Source: Parus major (lineage: Eukaryota > Chordata > Aves > Passeriformes > Paridae). Taken from it: a stretch of 64,000 nt of DNA. The first letter of the stretch is position 1, and every line of letters begins with the position of its first letter. The DNA is taken from positions 26,255,134-26,319,133 of the forward strand of contig NC_031770.1 of assembly GCF_001522545.3 (NCBI RefSeq), in the 5' to 3' direction. Positions 12,801 to 26,942 of the stretch are shown piece by piece. Below the pieces are notes generated by a model, which was given only the letters and a program-made list of their open reading frames with translations, was not told where the DNA came from and did no database searches. The position numbers were made by a program, and so were the translations under genes.

Positions 12801-15800
12801 TCTATCATTACTAATCTTGTAAGTGCAAGAAGGATATAAGTGCTACACTGGAGGTTGCAGAAGATGACATGGATCAGTTTAGCTGAGGTACCTTTATTGA
12901 GGTAGTCTGTCATGGTCCTCATCTCTTTGCACTAGTTCATGTGGTAGCATTCTATATTCTGGATGAATAGGAGAAGCTGGCCATATATTAGTTATTTTGA
13001 AGTAGACAGATCTATTTGAATTTGTATTAATAATATTTAATATTAACTTTGTTAGTCTTTATTCATTATCATAATTCCATTCTCCCTATTTGTTGTGTGG
13101 TTTTCTCCTGCATGAGATCAAATCAGAGCATGAAACACCAAGTCTGTTGGTAGAATAGTGGTGTGTATAAGATGCACAGGAGAGAGCATATGAAGGTTTA
13201 GTTTCCATCTCTGGCAGCTGCTCTGTAGCAGAGCAGGTTATCTGGTTTCTGCTTAGCAACAGAGGCTGTGCAGGGATTTGCTCAGAGCATTTGCCTAGGG
13301 CAGAGGCTCTGTCTGTGAGCTCTTCTTCACACTGACCTCCATCTCCCCATGACAAGGGAATTTGGATGTTTGATGTCATTTTTCCACAGCAAGGTTTCCA
13401 GGAAGAGCACTGAAAAACTTGAGAAACAATGATATATTATCATCATTATTTAATGAAACTTCTGTTAAGAGTTACCTAGGACAGCCTAGGAATAAAAAAG
13501 ACGATAGATGAGGAGACAAAGAGGATAGTTTTGTGTCTGGCCTTGTACTAGCCATGAAGTTAGGAACTTTTAGTCTCTCTTCCTAAATGGCCTGATTCAG
13601 TGTTAGCTTTGTGTTATCCTGTCTCAGGGAAGTTTATGCTTCCCAAGTGAGGATGAGTATCTTTTCTTCTGTTGCTGCAGTCAGTGTGCTGAAGCTTGCT
13701 CAGTGGGAAGCAAGCTGGGTATCTGTAAAAGGTCAAGTATAACATGCAACCCCCGGAGCTTAGTAAAGGGAGTTGGCTCCTGAGGCTTAATCAGTGGCTC
13801 CAGCATTCAGCAAAGGCTGCAACTCACTCAGTTTAGGCAGCAGATACCCTGCAAACACTTTTTCAAATGTTTCTTTTTCTATTTGCCATGCTATTTCTCC
13901 TTGTGCATCCTAATTCTACACCTTTTTGGCATATACCAAGTACTGGTTCAGAGAAGCTTTCGGTCTCTATTACTAAGTGCATCATCAGCAGAAAGTTGGT
14001 CTTTCATTTGGTCTTCTTATGGTATTTTATGACAATTAATAATGATATATATTTGAGGGGTTTTTTTATATGTCCAGTGTAAAGGACTGAGCTTGAGTTT
14101 GAGGAAATAACCATCAGCATGATAATGTGCCTGTCAGAGTACTATGAGTACTGTAAGAAAAGAGGGGTCCTGAATAATAATCTGTAATTAGGCATTTCTG
14201 AATGGAGGCACATCAGAAAAGTAGCACTTTTATTTTTGCTGTCATAATTATTTTATTTTGGCTTCAACAAATTCCCAAAAAGAAAGTGTCTTTGGTAAAA
14301 GCAGCAAAACAAACTGCTGGGGTTTTTTTTTCATGTGAGCAGAGACACAGTTACTCAATGCTAATGTCTCATTTCAAGGAACTTAAAATCCTCAGGAAGG
14401 TTTTGTTAGTACAAATGCAACTACTTTTCCTATTCAGAACATCGTGTTCAAGTAAGCTCTAGACTTTTAGTTATTTCTGGCATCTAGGGCATAGTTTGTG
14501 AACTGATATGACAGTATCTCATATAAATTTTCCATCTGGATGATCACAGTGCAATACAAGTTTCTTGCTGTGTTGTCAAGCTAGAACCAACTGTTGTCAC
14601 TGGCTGACCTTCGTTTTTAAGTACGTGGGAACATTACTGAAACGCTTCACATAATACAGAAGAGCTATTTCTCTGTACTGAGTATCTTTATGTTGCCAAA
14701 GACTTCATTCATCTCCTTCTTTTGAAAGGAGCACAAGATTCCCTGTCCTCCCCCATCACAAACTTTCTAAAAGTGTAAGTCAATTCCTTAACACTTAATC
14801 TCTCAAGGGGTCCTGTAGGAGTCAGTGGCCCGGTCTAATGTACAAGAGTTAGAAAATCAAGTCCTAAAACAAGGCCAGAGAATGTTTTGTTGTGCTCTGA
14901 CTTTTGCAAAATTGCTGAATACAAAATACAGTGTTCTTCTAGGTGCATTTGTGAATAATCATGGGGTTTTTTCCTTAGTGCAAAGTGATTGAGTTGCATG
15001 TAGGAGTAAGGTATGAAGAACACACGAAAGAGAACTCTGATGGAAATATTAATTATTAGTGACTTGTACAGAGTGTAAAATTATCAGTATAAGAAGCTCA
15101 TACTGGGAAATTGTTAAAAACCCTCTCTTTAATGCTCATACTTCATTTTCCTAGTTTAATTTGGTTGCTCTTTTTCAGGAAAAAAAAATTATCTGTGGAG
15201 GAGGTACCAGTCTTTTCATTGCCCCTCTTTTTTCTACATAGATAGAAGTAACAATTTAAAAACAGTAAAGGATATCTGGTAGCAAATGTCTGTAACACAT
15301 AGAGCGTCATAAGTGGAATATCTAGGCAGTATGTAAAGAAGCTGGCTCTGCTGCAGCATGGTTTTTCCCACTGTTTTCAACACTCATTCCCACATTGCAG
15401 GGAAAGAAGTTTGAAAGCTGTTGGAGAATTTTGGTGTATCCCTTTCTTAATGAATGTCCTAGTGTTCATATCAAGCTCGTAATAAGCAAGTTAACTTACA
15501 GGATAACATAACAAATGTTTGAATTACTTTTTGTGCCTGTTTCCTTTACCTTCTTTCCCTCTGCATTGTCCAAGACTATGTTCATGGGCAAGTAGAATTC
15601 TGAGCTGGAAAAAGGAGCAAGATTTCCCAGCACTAAATTCTGTAATGCAAGAAAACTCTTCTTTCACAGTCTGGTGCAATGGCAAGAATTTGTTTTTGCA
15701 TGAGGAGAGAGAAAATGCATTTATGCTTTCTTTTCTAACAAATTCCGAAAACGTAAACTGAGAAACCTAAATGCAAAATGTCCTCAGGTATTTCTGCTGT

Positions 15801-18800
15801 AGTCTGTCCATTTTGGTTCAGTATGCCTGGTCCTGATATATGTGACTAGAAGTCATTTCTCAACAGACAACTTTTGATAGCTTGTATACAAGTAACTCGT
15901 TGCTAAAGTCATTGTTGGTTTCTCCAGAATCACAATTGACAGTTGCATAAATCCGAGAAGACAACTTCTGCTTTTCAGTCAGCTGATTGAATTCCTAGGA
16001 AAAAAGTTGCCAGGGTATCATGACTGTGATATAAATTTCCCACTTAGCTGATTATTTCTGGTTGGGTTTTTGTTTTGCAGTACTGGATCATTTCTGAGAA
16101 ACATATTGCCAGATGAGTATTTTGTCCTGTCATTTTCATTATCTTCCTTAATTACATTCCTTTTCCTTCTGATATCAGAAGGAAATGCTGGACCAACTGG
16201 CTCCCCAGAGTCTTCCCTATTTGTTTTGTAGCATCTCATTTGTTTCCCTGTCAGCTCAAAGACATAAACTAGATGCCCAAACAGTGTAAGAAAACAGGAA
16301 TTGCAAAGACAAGGAAGGTACCAGTGCACCTAGGACATGTGCCATCTCTAGGCTCCTTGGTAGAATATAAGCAGGTTAAAAGTTGTTCTTAGAAGTTCTG
16401 AGGTGGCTTTAAAAACTTTAGAGTTAGTTCTATTTGGAAGACAGTATTTATATGTTTCCTATAAGAATCAGAACAAAGGAATATTAATAGCTGTCTGCAC
16501 ATTGTAACATTTTCTGCATAATGACATTTTACAGGCTTGATATAATTTTCTGCCATGTGCATCAGGCCATTAAATGAGAGGTCTTTAAAATTATCTCACC
16601 AGAACAGTTTTTTTCCAAACAACACCAAAAGAAGATGAGATCAAAGAATTTCATAAAAGGCGCTTTTCACAGCTTATCTGTCATCAAATGAAGGTATTAG
16701 GGAAATGGCCTGAGAAGCTTTTCCTACTTGATACCTCTTTTGAAGTAACTAGAACTACAAAACATGCCATTTCTGTGGATGATTCCAGTTGTGTTTCTCC
16801 CTTTTATGAGAGGAAAGGCACAAGAACCGTATTACACCAGCTGGGACCCTTCTGAGGTCCTTGCTCTTGGAGCTTGCTTGGGCTTTCAGGGTGCAGGCAG
16901 GGAGCAGGATTGCTAACCAGGGAGCGCCCCTTCCCTGAGCTTATGGCTACCAACACTGTAAATGGGGGCACATTGGAAGGTTTGCCCCAGCTCCCAGAAA
17001 AATCTAGTGACAACACAACACATATCCATCCACGATAATTTGGGGTTGAAGATTGCCCCAAATTTAGAAATATTTTTGTTTATTTCTAAGGTTAAAAGGT
17101 AGGGGATTGAACTGATGAAATGCAAATGCACATAATTTTTTCAGCATTGTCATTGCATGCCCTTGTCTAATAAATTCCATATTACAGCATTAAAAATTTA
17201 ATCCTGATCTCAACTCCATTTGAGCTAAAGAGAGTTCCACCACTAAGCTCTGTAGGTACTGTGTCAGGAAATGAGGTATTGTATTTTAGGTGTCACATAG
17301 AAAACATTCACGTGGAGAGGAGGTGTAATATCCATCAGTGACAAAGAACAAAAACCAAAATTGTAATTCTTAGTTTAAAGAAGGAAGGAAGTAAAAAACC
17401 AAGCATTTTTGCACTCACATGATAGTATTTTAGGGTCTTAATATGCAATTTTGTCTGTTCAGGCAGCTCAGAGCTAGAATTTTATGTCATATTCTCAGTG
17501 ACTCAAATGAGAGCTTTGTAGAGGAAGGCAAGCTGACAACTCTCCACCTGCTGGTTCTGTGTAGCATTGAATTACTCTAAATTTCATCTTTTTTAGAAAA
17601 CAGGATTAATTGAATTCTGGATGATATTTTATTTTGTACTACACCTCGTATGAACCTGATACACCAGTTAATCCAATGCATAGTAAATTTGGTCCAGATG
17701 ATAATCTGACAAAATTCATTATCTGAGAAAACATTAGGAAGACTGTATTCAAGATCAGGTGTTCATAAATTGCACAGGAAACAGGTCTGTGTGAGGGAGG
17801 TAATTTTCATCTGTGATTCTGAGCTATATGTGATTGCTGCTTCAGTCTAGGGTATAGATTTTATTCATAACCATGCTTTCTCATATTCCAGTATTTTCGG
17901 TACAGTTGAAGACATATACATTTCAAAAGTGATGCCAGTGTCAGTGAATTTTGCTTGCCACAGTAATGTGGCGTTAGAGTCTTTCAATAATTGAAATATT
18001 AAACTAAACTTTTCTAGGAGTATTAGTGCTGGGGTGATAAACTATGGGCACATTTTTTCACTCTCAATGAATTCAGGACAGGCTGGCTTCACTTTGGACA
18101 GTTTCAGAGTATTGCTGGATATGTCTTTGGAATTGCCATAAATAAAACTTTCTCTTTGAGTCCTGGTCTGGGTAAAATTTAATGGTTTAAAAAATTTTGC
18201 GAAGGATAGGTGAGGTCCGGGATAACATTTCCTGCTTTGAATCATTAACTTGTTACTTCCATGGTTCTGTGACCTACTGCTTGCACATAGTACGTCCCTC
18301 ACCCAAGCCAAATTTATCTCAAGATACGTAACAATAGTCATGTTTTCTTTGTTGAATAGTACTATGGGATGTGTTATGGGCATGAAAAACATGTTAAGAA
18401 CCCCATTTTGTTCCAGTATCCGTGCATATTCCATAAGGAGACAACATAAATCTCCCATGACAAAAGTGACATACCAAGACTGCTTCATGGCATACAGAGA
18501 TCAAAGACAAGCATCTTGCCTAAAAACCCCTTTCCAGCAACACACATTATAGCTGAGTAAATGCTGCAAGGGAGGTCTTTACAGTAATACACTGTAAAGG
18601 ATTTGTGAATCTCCGTACTGATTCTGAAGGCACTGCTTGAAAACTAACTGCATTTGATTTGTAGCTTTCTCTGGCCATTCATATGGTATGGTATGATAGG
18701 GCACAGAGGAATTTTTGAGTGTCTCAAGAAAGGCCAGCTATTCTTGAAACCATTTTCAAGGTTTTGGGAGTGGTTTTTATCCCACAGGCTCTCAATTAAC

Positions 18801-21800
18801 ATAATATCTGAGGTCTCTACAAACAGAATAGAAATATTCTGTTATTAATTTTGTAAAATCAAGAAAAAACAGTAACAAGTTCTTTTCATAAGAAACAAAG
18901 GTGGAAAACACAGAATTTTTTATCTAAAGGTATTATATAACTTCCAGCACAGCTAGGAATTGATACTTTGAGTAAGGGTAGAATAAGAAGTAACACAAGT
19001 GATTTGCAGTAGTGAAAGAGTTCCCAGTGCTATCTTCTGCAAGTACTGAAACAGACTGCCAGAGGAGGTGAAAGAGTGCTTATTAGTGGTGATTTTTAAG
19101 AGGTCAGTTTATTTTCAGTAACTGATACAATTTTTTGACCTGCAAAGCAGAGTATGTTCAAGGAATATCATTCACTACTGGCTTTTGCTGGTGACAAGGG
19201 GACTGAGAAGGAAGCAAGGTATTTCTGGCAGAAATGAGACTGCACTACAGTGGAATGCAGACTAACCCATTTGCCCTCTGGCAGACCAGATTAGCAGAGG
19301 CTCCTGCTTCTAGGTCTTTGTGGGCCAAATTGAGTCCATTCAGCAGGGCTGTTCAGGTTCATAGTTTTAGATCTCTGGTTTATAGTGTCCAGAGACTGCC
19401 TTGCAGCATTGAAAAGGTTAGTTCCCCTTAGCTTAGGTACAGCTGATCCTGCTTGTCAGCTGTGGGATAAGCTAGATGGCCTTGCGAGGCTTCCTTATCG
19501 AGTTTTGTGTGGTTCTCTGATTCTCTCTGATCTATGTTTTGACTTTGAGGCAATTCTTTCAAGGATAAAAAAAAATAATTTGAAGTTACTGGGCAAAGCT
19601 GAGTAAAACTGATCAACAAGCCCTAACTATAATAGTACTCACCGGCTTGAGAGAAATTTGGAGTGTCAGGCTGACTAAAAAATCTGAACGTGTGCATTTT
19701 GTATTAAGTGAAAGATGCAGACATCTCATGTGAAAAATATTTAAGATAGCAGCTCCTATATAGAGGTCATTTATTCCATGAAGTACGGGATTCGTAGAAA
19801 TTGTTCGCTTCTTATTTGGAACTCCTTGAAAGCTCTGGTACAAAACAGGAAAAACAACACAATTAGTCCCAAGTATAAACACTGAAATCAGATACAGATA
19901 ACATGTCATAGTGTCCTGTTGGAGATTGTTACTGTGAACTTCAAAAAGGAATCACAAGAACAGGAGAGAGCTTCTTGTTGTTTTCCTTAGTGTTGTACCT
20001 GGTTTTTCTCTTGAATTTATATTTGTTCCTCCTAATGCTGGGATTGTGGAAAATGAATCTGCTGTCCTGGTTAGTCTTTGTCTCAGGGTGGTGAAGGTTT
20101 GCACATAGTTTTGTGTACAGTATGCCTGTGCAATTTCCATCAGAAGCAGGAAATGTTTATTTAACTTCTGAGGGGTGGGACAGTTGCTGTAGTTTTAGGT
20201 AATTTTAAACAAACTGAGCATCCTATTTAAATAGAGTTAAGTAATCACTTTTGTATTAGTTGAAGAAGAATTCCATACATGCAACACATTAATCAAATAT
20301 CATCTTACAGAGCATACCAAGGTGATATATTTACCTGACTTCTTGAGCAATAAAAGTTGTATGTTTGACCTTTGTTTTGCAACAAGTTTAGTGGCTAAAC
20401 ATATTCCATTATGTAACAGTACTCTACTAGAATGTGAACTATTTTGCATTTACATTTACCTGTATTTGATACACATACTGGTTTTCTTGACACTTTCGGG
20501 GGCCTCTGAAGAAATCTAATTCAAATACAACTTTCTGAAATTGGGAGAAAAATCTGTATTCGTGCAAAGAACTTAGTTTAGGGAACTAGTGAGAATCAGG
20601 AAGATTTATTTTTTAATTTATTCACAGCCAATTGTATGGAAACATAAATGAAAGAAAAAATGGTTGGAGTAGGCTGCTAAGATCTATCAATTGTGAATTT
20701 TGCTTGAGTCCGTGTTCACTGCCTTCCCTGAATGATCTTAAGTATTACAAAAGTTGCACTGGGAAACAAAAAACAGTAGTGAAAGCATTTTTTCTCAGAC
20801 TTGCACCTTGGATGCACATCTTAGTTTTGAAACTGGGAGACAGATTGCATAATTTATTTTTGTTTTGTAATATTCCAGTAATGAGGCTGTGTTGAACTGT
20901 ATACTGGGTCCCCAGCTATTAGGACTTGTTTGAAATACAAAAAAAAAGTTCATATTCTTCAGATTGAAGTGATAATTGTACACGGTTTTATGTCTATTAA
21001 TGGATTGTCTTTAGACTGCAATTTAATGTTAATGAGATTTTAATTGGAAAACAAACAAAGGGCGGACGAGTTAATGACTGATAGCAATTTTTAAAAAGTC
21101 TTTTAAGATCTACACAATAATTAATGTAAACAATACATCAAAGTCTTTCCATGTCTAACCTTTCATACAGGGTTTACGTAGAAGCTTGTTCCTTAACAAT
21201 GGTATTATTCCACATCTAAACAACTAATTGACTGTATAGTGTCATCTGTTAAATCAGAACTGATTGGCAAGATTATCTAGTCTTACTAGTAGGAAGGTCT
21301 TGGTCATTAATCACACCTCCACAAAGAGGAGTTGGATTGAATCTATTATGTTCTTAGATTTTATTTCTGTTGATGTTTCTAGAAATCTCCCCTCCTTTTC
21401 CCAATTAAAAACATGGACAATATTCCAAAAGAAAGAAGGTAGAACCTCTATTCAGTGAAACTTGTAACATCGAAACCCAAGCAAATATAAAGTGGCAGGG
21501 AATGCACATAATATATAGTCAGATATAAACGAAAAATATATGAATAAAGCTAAAAATCAGAGAATAGCAATAATCACAATGAAGTGTGAAATATTATAAG
21601 GATTTACTGTAGAGCAGGTGGTGACTATTTCCAATGTCAAGAAGATTAAAAATTAAACTGGGACAAAATTGAAGGAGTGGAATGAGAGGGACGAAACAAG
21701 ATTTCTAGTTTAACTAGTAAGCATACTCCTCCATTTAGTGATTAAGACAAAGACTAGAAAAAAGGTTTTCCTTTTTTGATGACACAAAACATGTAAGAGA

Positions 21801-22107
21801 CTCTCAAGAAAGTTGAGAGGTGAGACTCAAATCATAGAGACATTAAGACAGCTGTTATGCATTCCAGTATAAGAATTACATTTAAGGTCAGAAAATACAG
21901 AATTGAGCATACTTTTTTTTTTTAACTTCTAGCCTGTTTATTTCATATCCCCCTTTTTTTTGTTTTTAATCTCTTATTCATCCACTGTGCTCTGCTTTTA
22001 TTTCCATTTGTTAAGTAGTCTCATTCAACCATATATTTTGAGAAATTCAAGGAAAAGCAGTATGATTAAGGGCTAAAATAAACCCTGAAAAAGAATCAAA
22101 TTACTTA

Positions 22108-22161
22108 AGAAAACATATTCGTTTACTTTACTTCAGAAAACATATTAGCTTACTTTGCAGT
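22108..22161. repeat. Two-copy 27-bp tandem duplication
   Basis: The word AGAAAACATATT followed by a similar TTACTTT segment occurs at 22108 and again at 22135. The two 27-bp units differ at several positions. It is a small local duplication with no known function. Confidence 0.6.
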
Positions 22162-25100
22162 ACTTTTTTTGCTTTATAGGTGCCAGGAGAGGATTAATCT
22201 GTAATGTCTTTATGATTTTGCCTTTTATTTCAGTTTATATAATTAAAGAGTTCCCAGGACTGCTTTTCATTTATTTTATTTATCAAAACATACTTCCCAA
22301 ATGTTATGAAAACAAAGTTCAAAAATAATGCAGTCCAAACCAAACCCTTTCAGTTTTCTCTTGGAACACAACTGATAATAAAGTCATACCTTGTATCTTG
22401 TTTTAACTGAGTAAACACTGCATTGTCCCTTAATGTATAATTCTTTAGGGTATTCACTTTGTATTCTCATAGTTCAATGTTTGAATAACTCCTGGTGGTA
22501 CATGTAACAAGATACATATAATCAGGAATAATACAGTTGTTTCACTGCTACTGGGAGGTTTTCATCCTCTGCATTGAACTCAGAGGTCTCATTGGGTCAC
22601 TCTGTGTGTGTGCTTACATCATGACAGAAAGCAAGGAGTCAGAGGGTTTGGAACCTGTATTTTGAACATTAACCTTTGATGAAAGATATGGAAAAATGTT
22701 TGAGTGCAAAAATCAAAATGGTGTGTCTGTTTTTGTTGAGGTTATGGAAAAAAAAAAAATTGACTCCTATTCACAAAATACTCTTTCTTCTTTTCAAGTA
22801 AATGTGAGTCTCAGCTGATCACATCATTGTCCTGATCAAAAAGAAAGACCAGAGAGTGCTTTTAATAAAGTAGTTTCCATAGGGACTGAATATATTTAAT
22901 CAAAAAAAAATGATACCTTCTAATGTTGAAATTCTGGTGTGCTGGGCATGTGCATGTTGTGCATCTTACTGTTTACTCCATGATAGTGGGCTTCCCCAGA
23001 CTCAATGTAAACAGAGAAGACAAATTTCAAACTATTTTTTTTTCTTTGAATTCTCAGTAGAAAATTGAAATGTTTACTAAGGAAAGCTGGAAAAGTGACT
23101 TGAAATATAGATATGTAGCAGAAAAATTCAGTAGCAGAACAAATTCAATTTCTGAGCTGTTAATTCTGCTTTTAGTAGGTATACTTTTGATGAAATTGTC
23201 AAGTAAGCCGCAGAATCTGTCAGAAATACCCTTTCAAATTAAGAATGGGATGTGCACAAAAAGGAAGATATAAAAGGATATATGAGAGAGATATGATTGA
23301 TAGGTATCAGTGTCCAGCTCAGAGAATGCTGCTAAACCTTTTGTTCAGACTGTCTGGTGACAAGATACTCTGCTAAAGAGTCCAGGTTAAATTTTTAGTT
23401 AGCTGAATTGTTAGTGGCCTAAAAAAGACCAGACTACAATAAAAGAACTTGAAGCTTTAACTAAAGACAATTTCTGACATTAATAATCAGCAATTAGGCA
23501 TTTAGTGAATGTCACAAAAAGCATTTGGATCAAGCACAGAGTATTTAATATGGGAAAAAACTGTCTATCCTGACATGTTAGGAATGTCCCTCATCTGTAC
23601 AATTGTGTAAATCAGTCTTTTTCTGGTGTTATCACTGTTGGGAGCAGCAGCTCTCAGCTCAATGACAAGTAGAGGGTCACCATTTGGGAGTCACAGCTGT
23701 AAGGCACAGCACCATCCCTTCACATCAGCCTTGTTTGTTTTATACTTGTCGTAGGTGCAGAAAAATGATATCAGCATTGGGAATGAGTATGGCTGCTCAG
23801 GAGAATGAGAATTGCAGCTTTGTTTTCCTTGTTGATCCCACTCAAGTTTAGAAAGGTTAAAATAGCAGTGTAAGGAAGTTCAATTTCAACAAGTGTTAGG
23901 AGAAGTTACTTTAGCCAAGTGTTGTGCTCTCCTCAGCCTGCAGTCCAATGGTTTGTGCTTGAAACACTGAACTGTATCCATGTGAGATAATCTTAGGGAA
24001 AGACCTGCAAAGGGACACTTCAAAGTGCTCTTCAGAGATACTCAGTCTGTGATGCAGCAGTGAGAAGCCCAACCAAGGACAATGCCCACATCTTTGTAGG
24101 GATGTTGTATCCTCTTACCTTATGTTCCAGTAACAGTACAGCTATGCTTTTGACTGACTTCATTACAGACCTGACTGTATTGGTGTTATCCTTAAGCTCT
24201 ATCTTCTGAAATCCTATTTGAGAACTAATGGGTTTTCTTTTATAAGCAAAACTATAATTCTTACTGGTTCCAAAGACAAATAAGACAGACAGCACAAGGA
24301 CCCGTATTTTTGCTTAAAGAAACCCTACACTAATATCAGAAGGTCTGCACTATGACTTCGAACATTTCATATCAGCAGTACTGAGTATTACAAAAAGAGC
24401 AAAGGTATGCTCTGAATCCATGCTCTTTTGAGTGTATGATACAGCCAGGAGCTTTAATGCTATTCTTCAGGAGGTTTTCCTTCCTAGGGAATGGTAAGAA
24501 AAAATGTTGGAAAATGTACCAAAATCATTAACAATATTTGAGCAAGAATGCCAGTTCACCTGGCTTTCCAAATTTCATCAAGTGCAGCAGTTTCTGTGTT
24601 CCCAAGATACAGGAGGAAAGGCACAAAGTTTTTTTCTGCATCCTCTTTCTGTAATCAGCAAAAAGTCAGATAAACATTTCTAGCCTCTTCCAGGAAGCAT
24701 CCCTGATAAGCATAACATTTAGGCACTTAATGAACAGCATTAGTGTACACGCTTAAGTTTAAGGGTATTTTTAAGTGCTGTGCTCTGAGTTGTGGGGTAG
24801 ATGATTAAAGACAAATGACAAACATTTATGGATTTCTGGATTCATATATATAAACTATGTAATCTGCAGGCTTGGATTCACTTGGAGGAGGTTAATTAAC
24901 TTTGATGTTCTGTTGTTTTTCCTTGTCCAAAGCAATGTCAAATCTTGTCTCGGTTTCTTCAACCTAGCACACCAGCCACAAGGAACTAGAGCCAAACTGC
25001 ACTGTGATATCAGAGCTGTAGAGGGGTGAAGTCCCATGCTCACACACCTGTCAATCCTGTGACCATGGAAAGAAATGTCTGTGTCACATCACATCAGGAT

Positions 25101-26210
25101 TACCTCAACCTGTTGCTAAACTCATGTGAATATAGCTGTAGATAATTAAGGAAAGTAAAGTAAGGAAATAAAGAATGTGGAGTAGGCATTCACTAAGGGT
25201 GAACAGGCAAGAATGTAAAGATTTAGGGGTATTAGTACAGACTGAGAAAAAATCTGAAATTTTGTAAGAAACAATTTTAAAAAATTATCTAAATTATATC
25301 AAGTAGACGTGTGTCATTTCTTTCCTTATGCCTTCACCTGCATTGCCAGTTTAGATAATAAATAGTTCAAGATGCCAAGCACATGTCTAATTTACTGGTA
25401 TTTTCAGTTCTGACTATTTCAACACATATTTAACTTTGGGCTTAATGGTGTGACTGCCTGAGAATCTCAGTTGCTATTCTCAAGGAACATTCATTTCTAA
25501 TCCTCTATCCTCCATTCAAACCATGGAAATAGGTTTGAAAGCTTGAACAGGGAAGTGGTAAGCATTAGAAGAAAATGAAAATAACCTGATACATATTTTA
25601 ATAATGCAATCCTATTTCATTATGAGGGTTTGAGGCAATTAAAAAAACCTTACTTGAGTGTTTGAGATTGGCAGCACTGGTTTCTATAGCTTAACAATTT
25701 TAAATAATTTTTTACATTGTTTGGGGGAAGATGCTTTGCAGACAAAGTGAGGGTAAGAGAGAAGTGAAGAAAGAAGACTGAAATTTGCCCAGCAGTCTGT
25801 CAGTAGTTGACAAAATTGACTTATCTTTTCATGGGTTATTATGGCTAAATTTTCTAAAACTATGGTTTTCATGGCTAAATTATAAAAGAAATAACATCAC
25901 TTAAGAAATAACATCTCTGTTACTATATGAAATTGATTATTATTCCATATGTATTTGTAGATGTGTGAAGGTTTATGTGTGTGTGTTGTTTAATACAGTA
26001 TTTTGATTGTTTTTTTTCATTTCTCACTTTGAGACTCATCTCATTTTCTTTAAGTTTGGTGGGTTTTGGTTTTGGCTTGCTCTTTTTTCAGAGTCAGTAG
26101 CAATAGTTTCTTTTATCTCTTGATGTAAATGCTCCAGTCATTTAAAGTGCAGCTCCAAGCAGTCCTTTATGTCACTAAAAGAAATTAGCTAAATAGCGCT
26201 GTTTAATTAA

Positions 26211-26381
<171 letters not shown>

Positions 26382-26928
26382 TGATTAAAAATAAAGTATT
26401 CTTGGGGCTTCGGGATGGTTTTGGCTGAAGTCCTCCATCTCTTAGCAACCAGTTTTAGATTAGTTGTTTGTTCCAATTTGCTTACACAGAACTTTTTTTT
26501 GGCTGTTTATCATTGAGAATGTTAACATTTGAATAGCCTCTGCAGCAGTTGCCAGCTGTGTGTGCCAGTTTTGTGTTCTAGTCCAAATAAAGTGGATTTG
26601 AACAAGCTTGGCACAGTGCAACCCAGAGGTGACCTTTCTGCAGATCGGCGCAATCTCTTAACTTTCCTCTCTGTGCCATAGATTTCCTCTCAGTTTCTAA
26701 CCCTCTGCCACTTCCTGAGTTTGTTTGTCTTAGTTGTCTCCACTCTGATACAATCAGGATGGTCGTTTGCAGTGCTTTGCTTATGCCCCTTCCTCTTGAC
26801 TGTTTGGGTGAAGGCTTAGTCATCAGCAGGAAGTGGCTCTTTGGAGACAATTCTGATTTGCTTTCAAGTGCCTTGCATCTATTTGAACCTCCCCCACTGG
26901 CCCCAGTCTCTAATCTTCAATACCCATG

Positions 26929-26942
26929 CACACACACACACA
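26929..26942. repeat. Short (CA)7 run
   Basis: Seven CA dinucleotides in a row, flanked by ATG and AAAAAG. It is too short to be a strong microsatellite marker. Confidence 0.8.

Noticed and set aside
18042..18488. 148-codon antisense open frame in the first intron
   Set aside because: It shows no recognisable domain, signal peptide or splice context. One such length is expected by chance in 64 kb on six frames. It is kept only as context for the nearby hairpin.
19440..19510. Possible old CR1 3' fragment on the + strand (GCTAGATGGCCTTGCGAGGC)
   Set aside because: It only weakly resembles the CR1 3' region. No terminal repeat or second matching block was found, so I did not annotate it.
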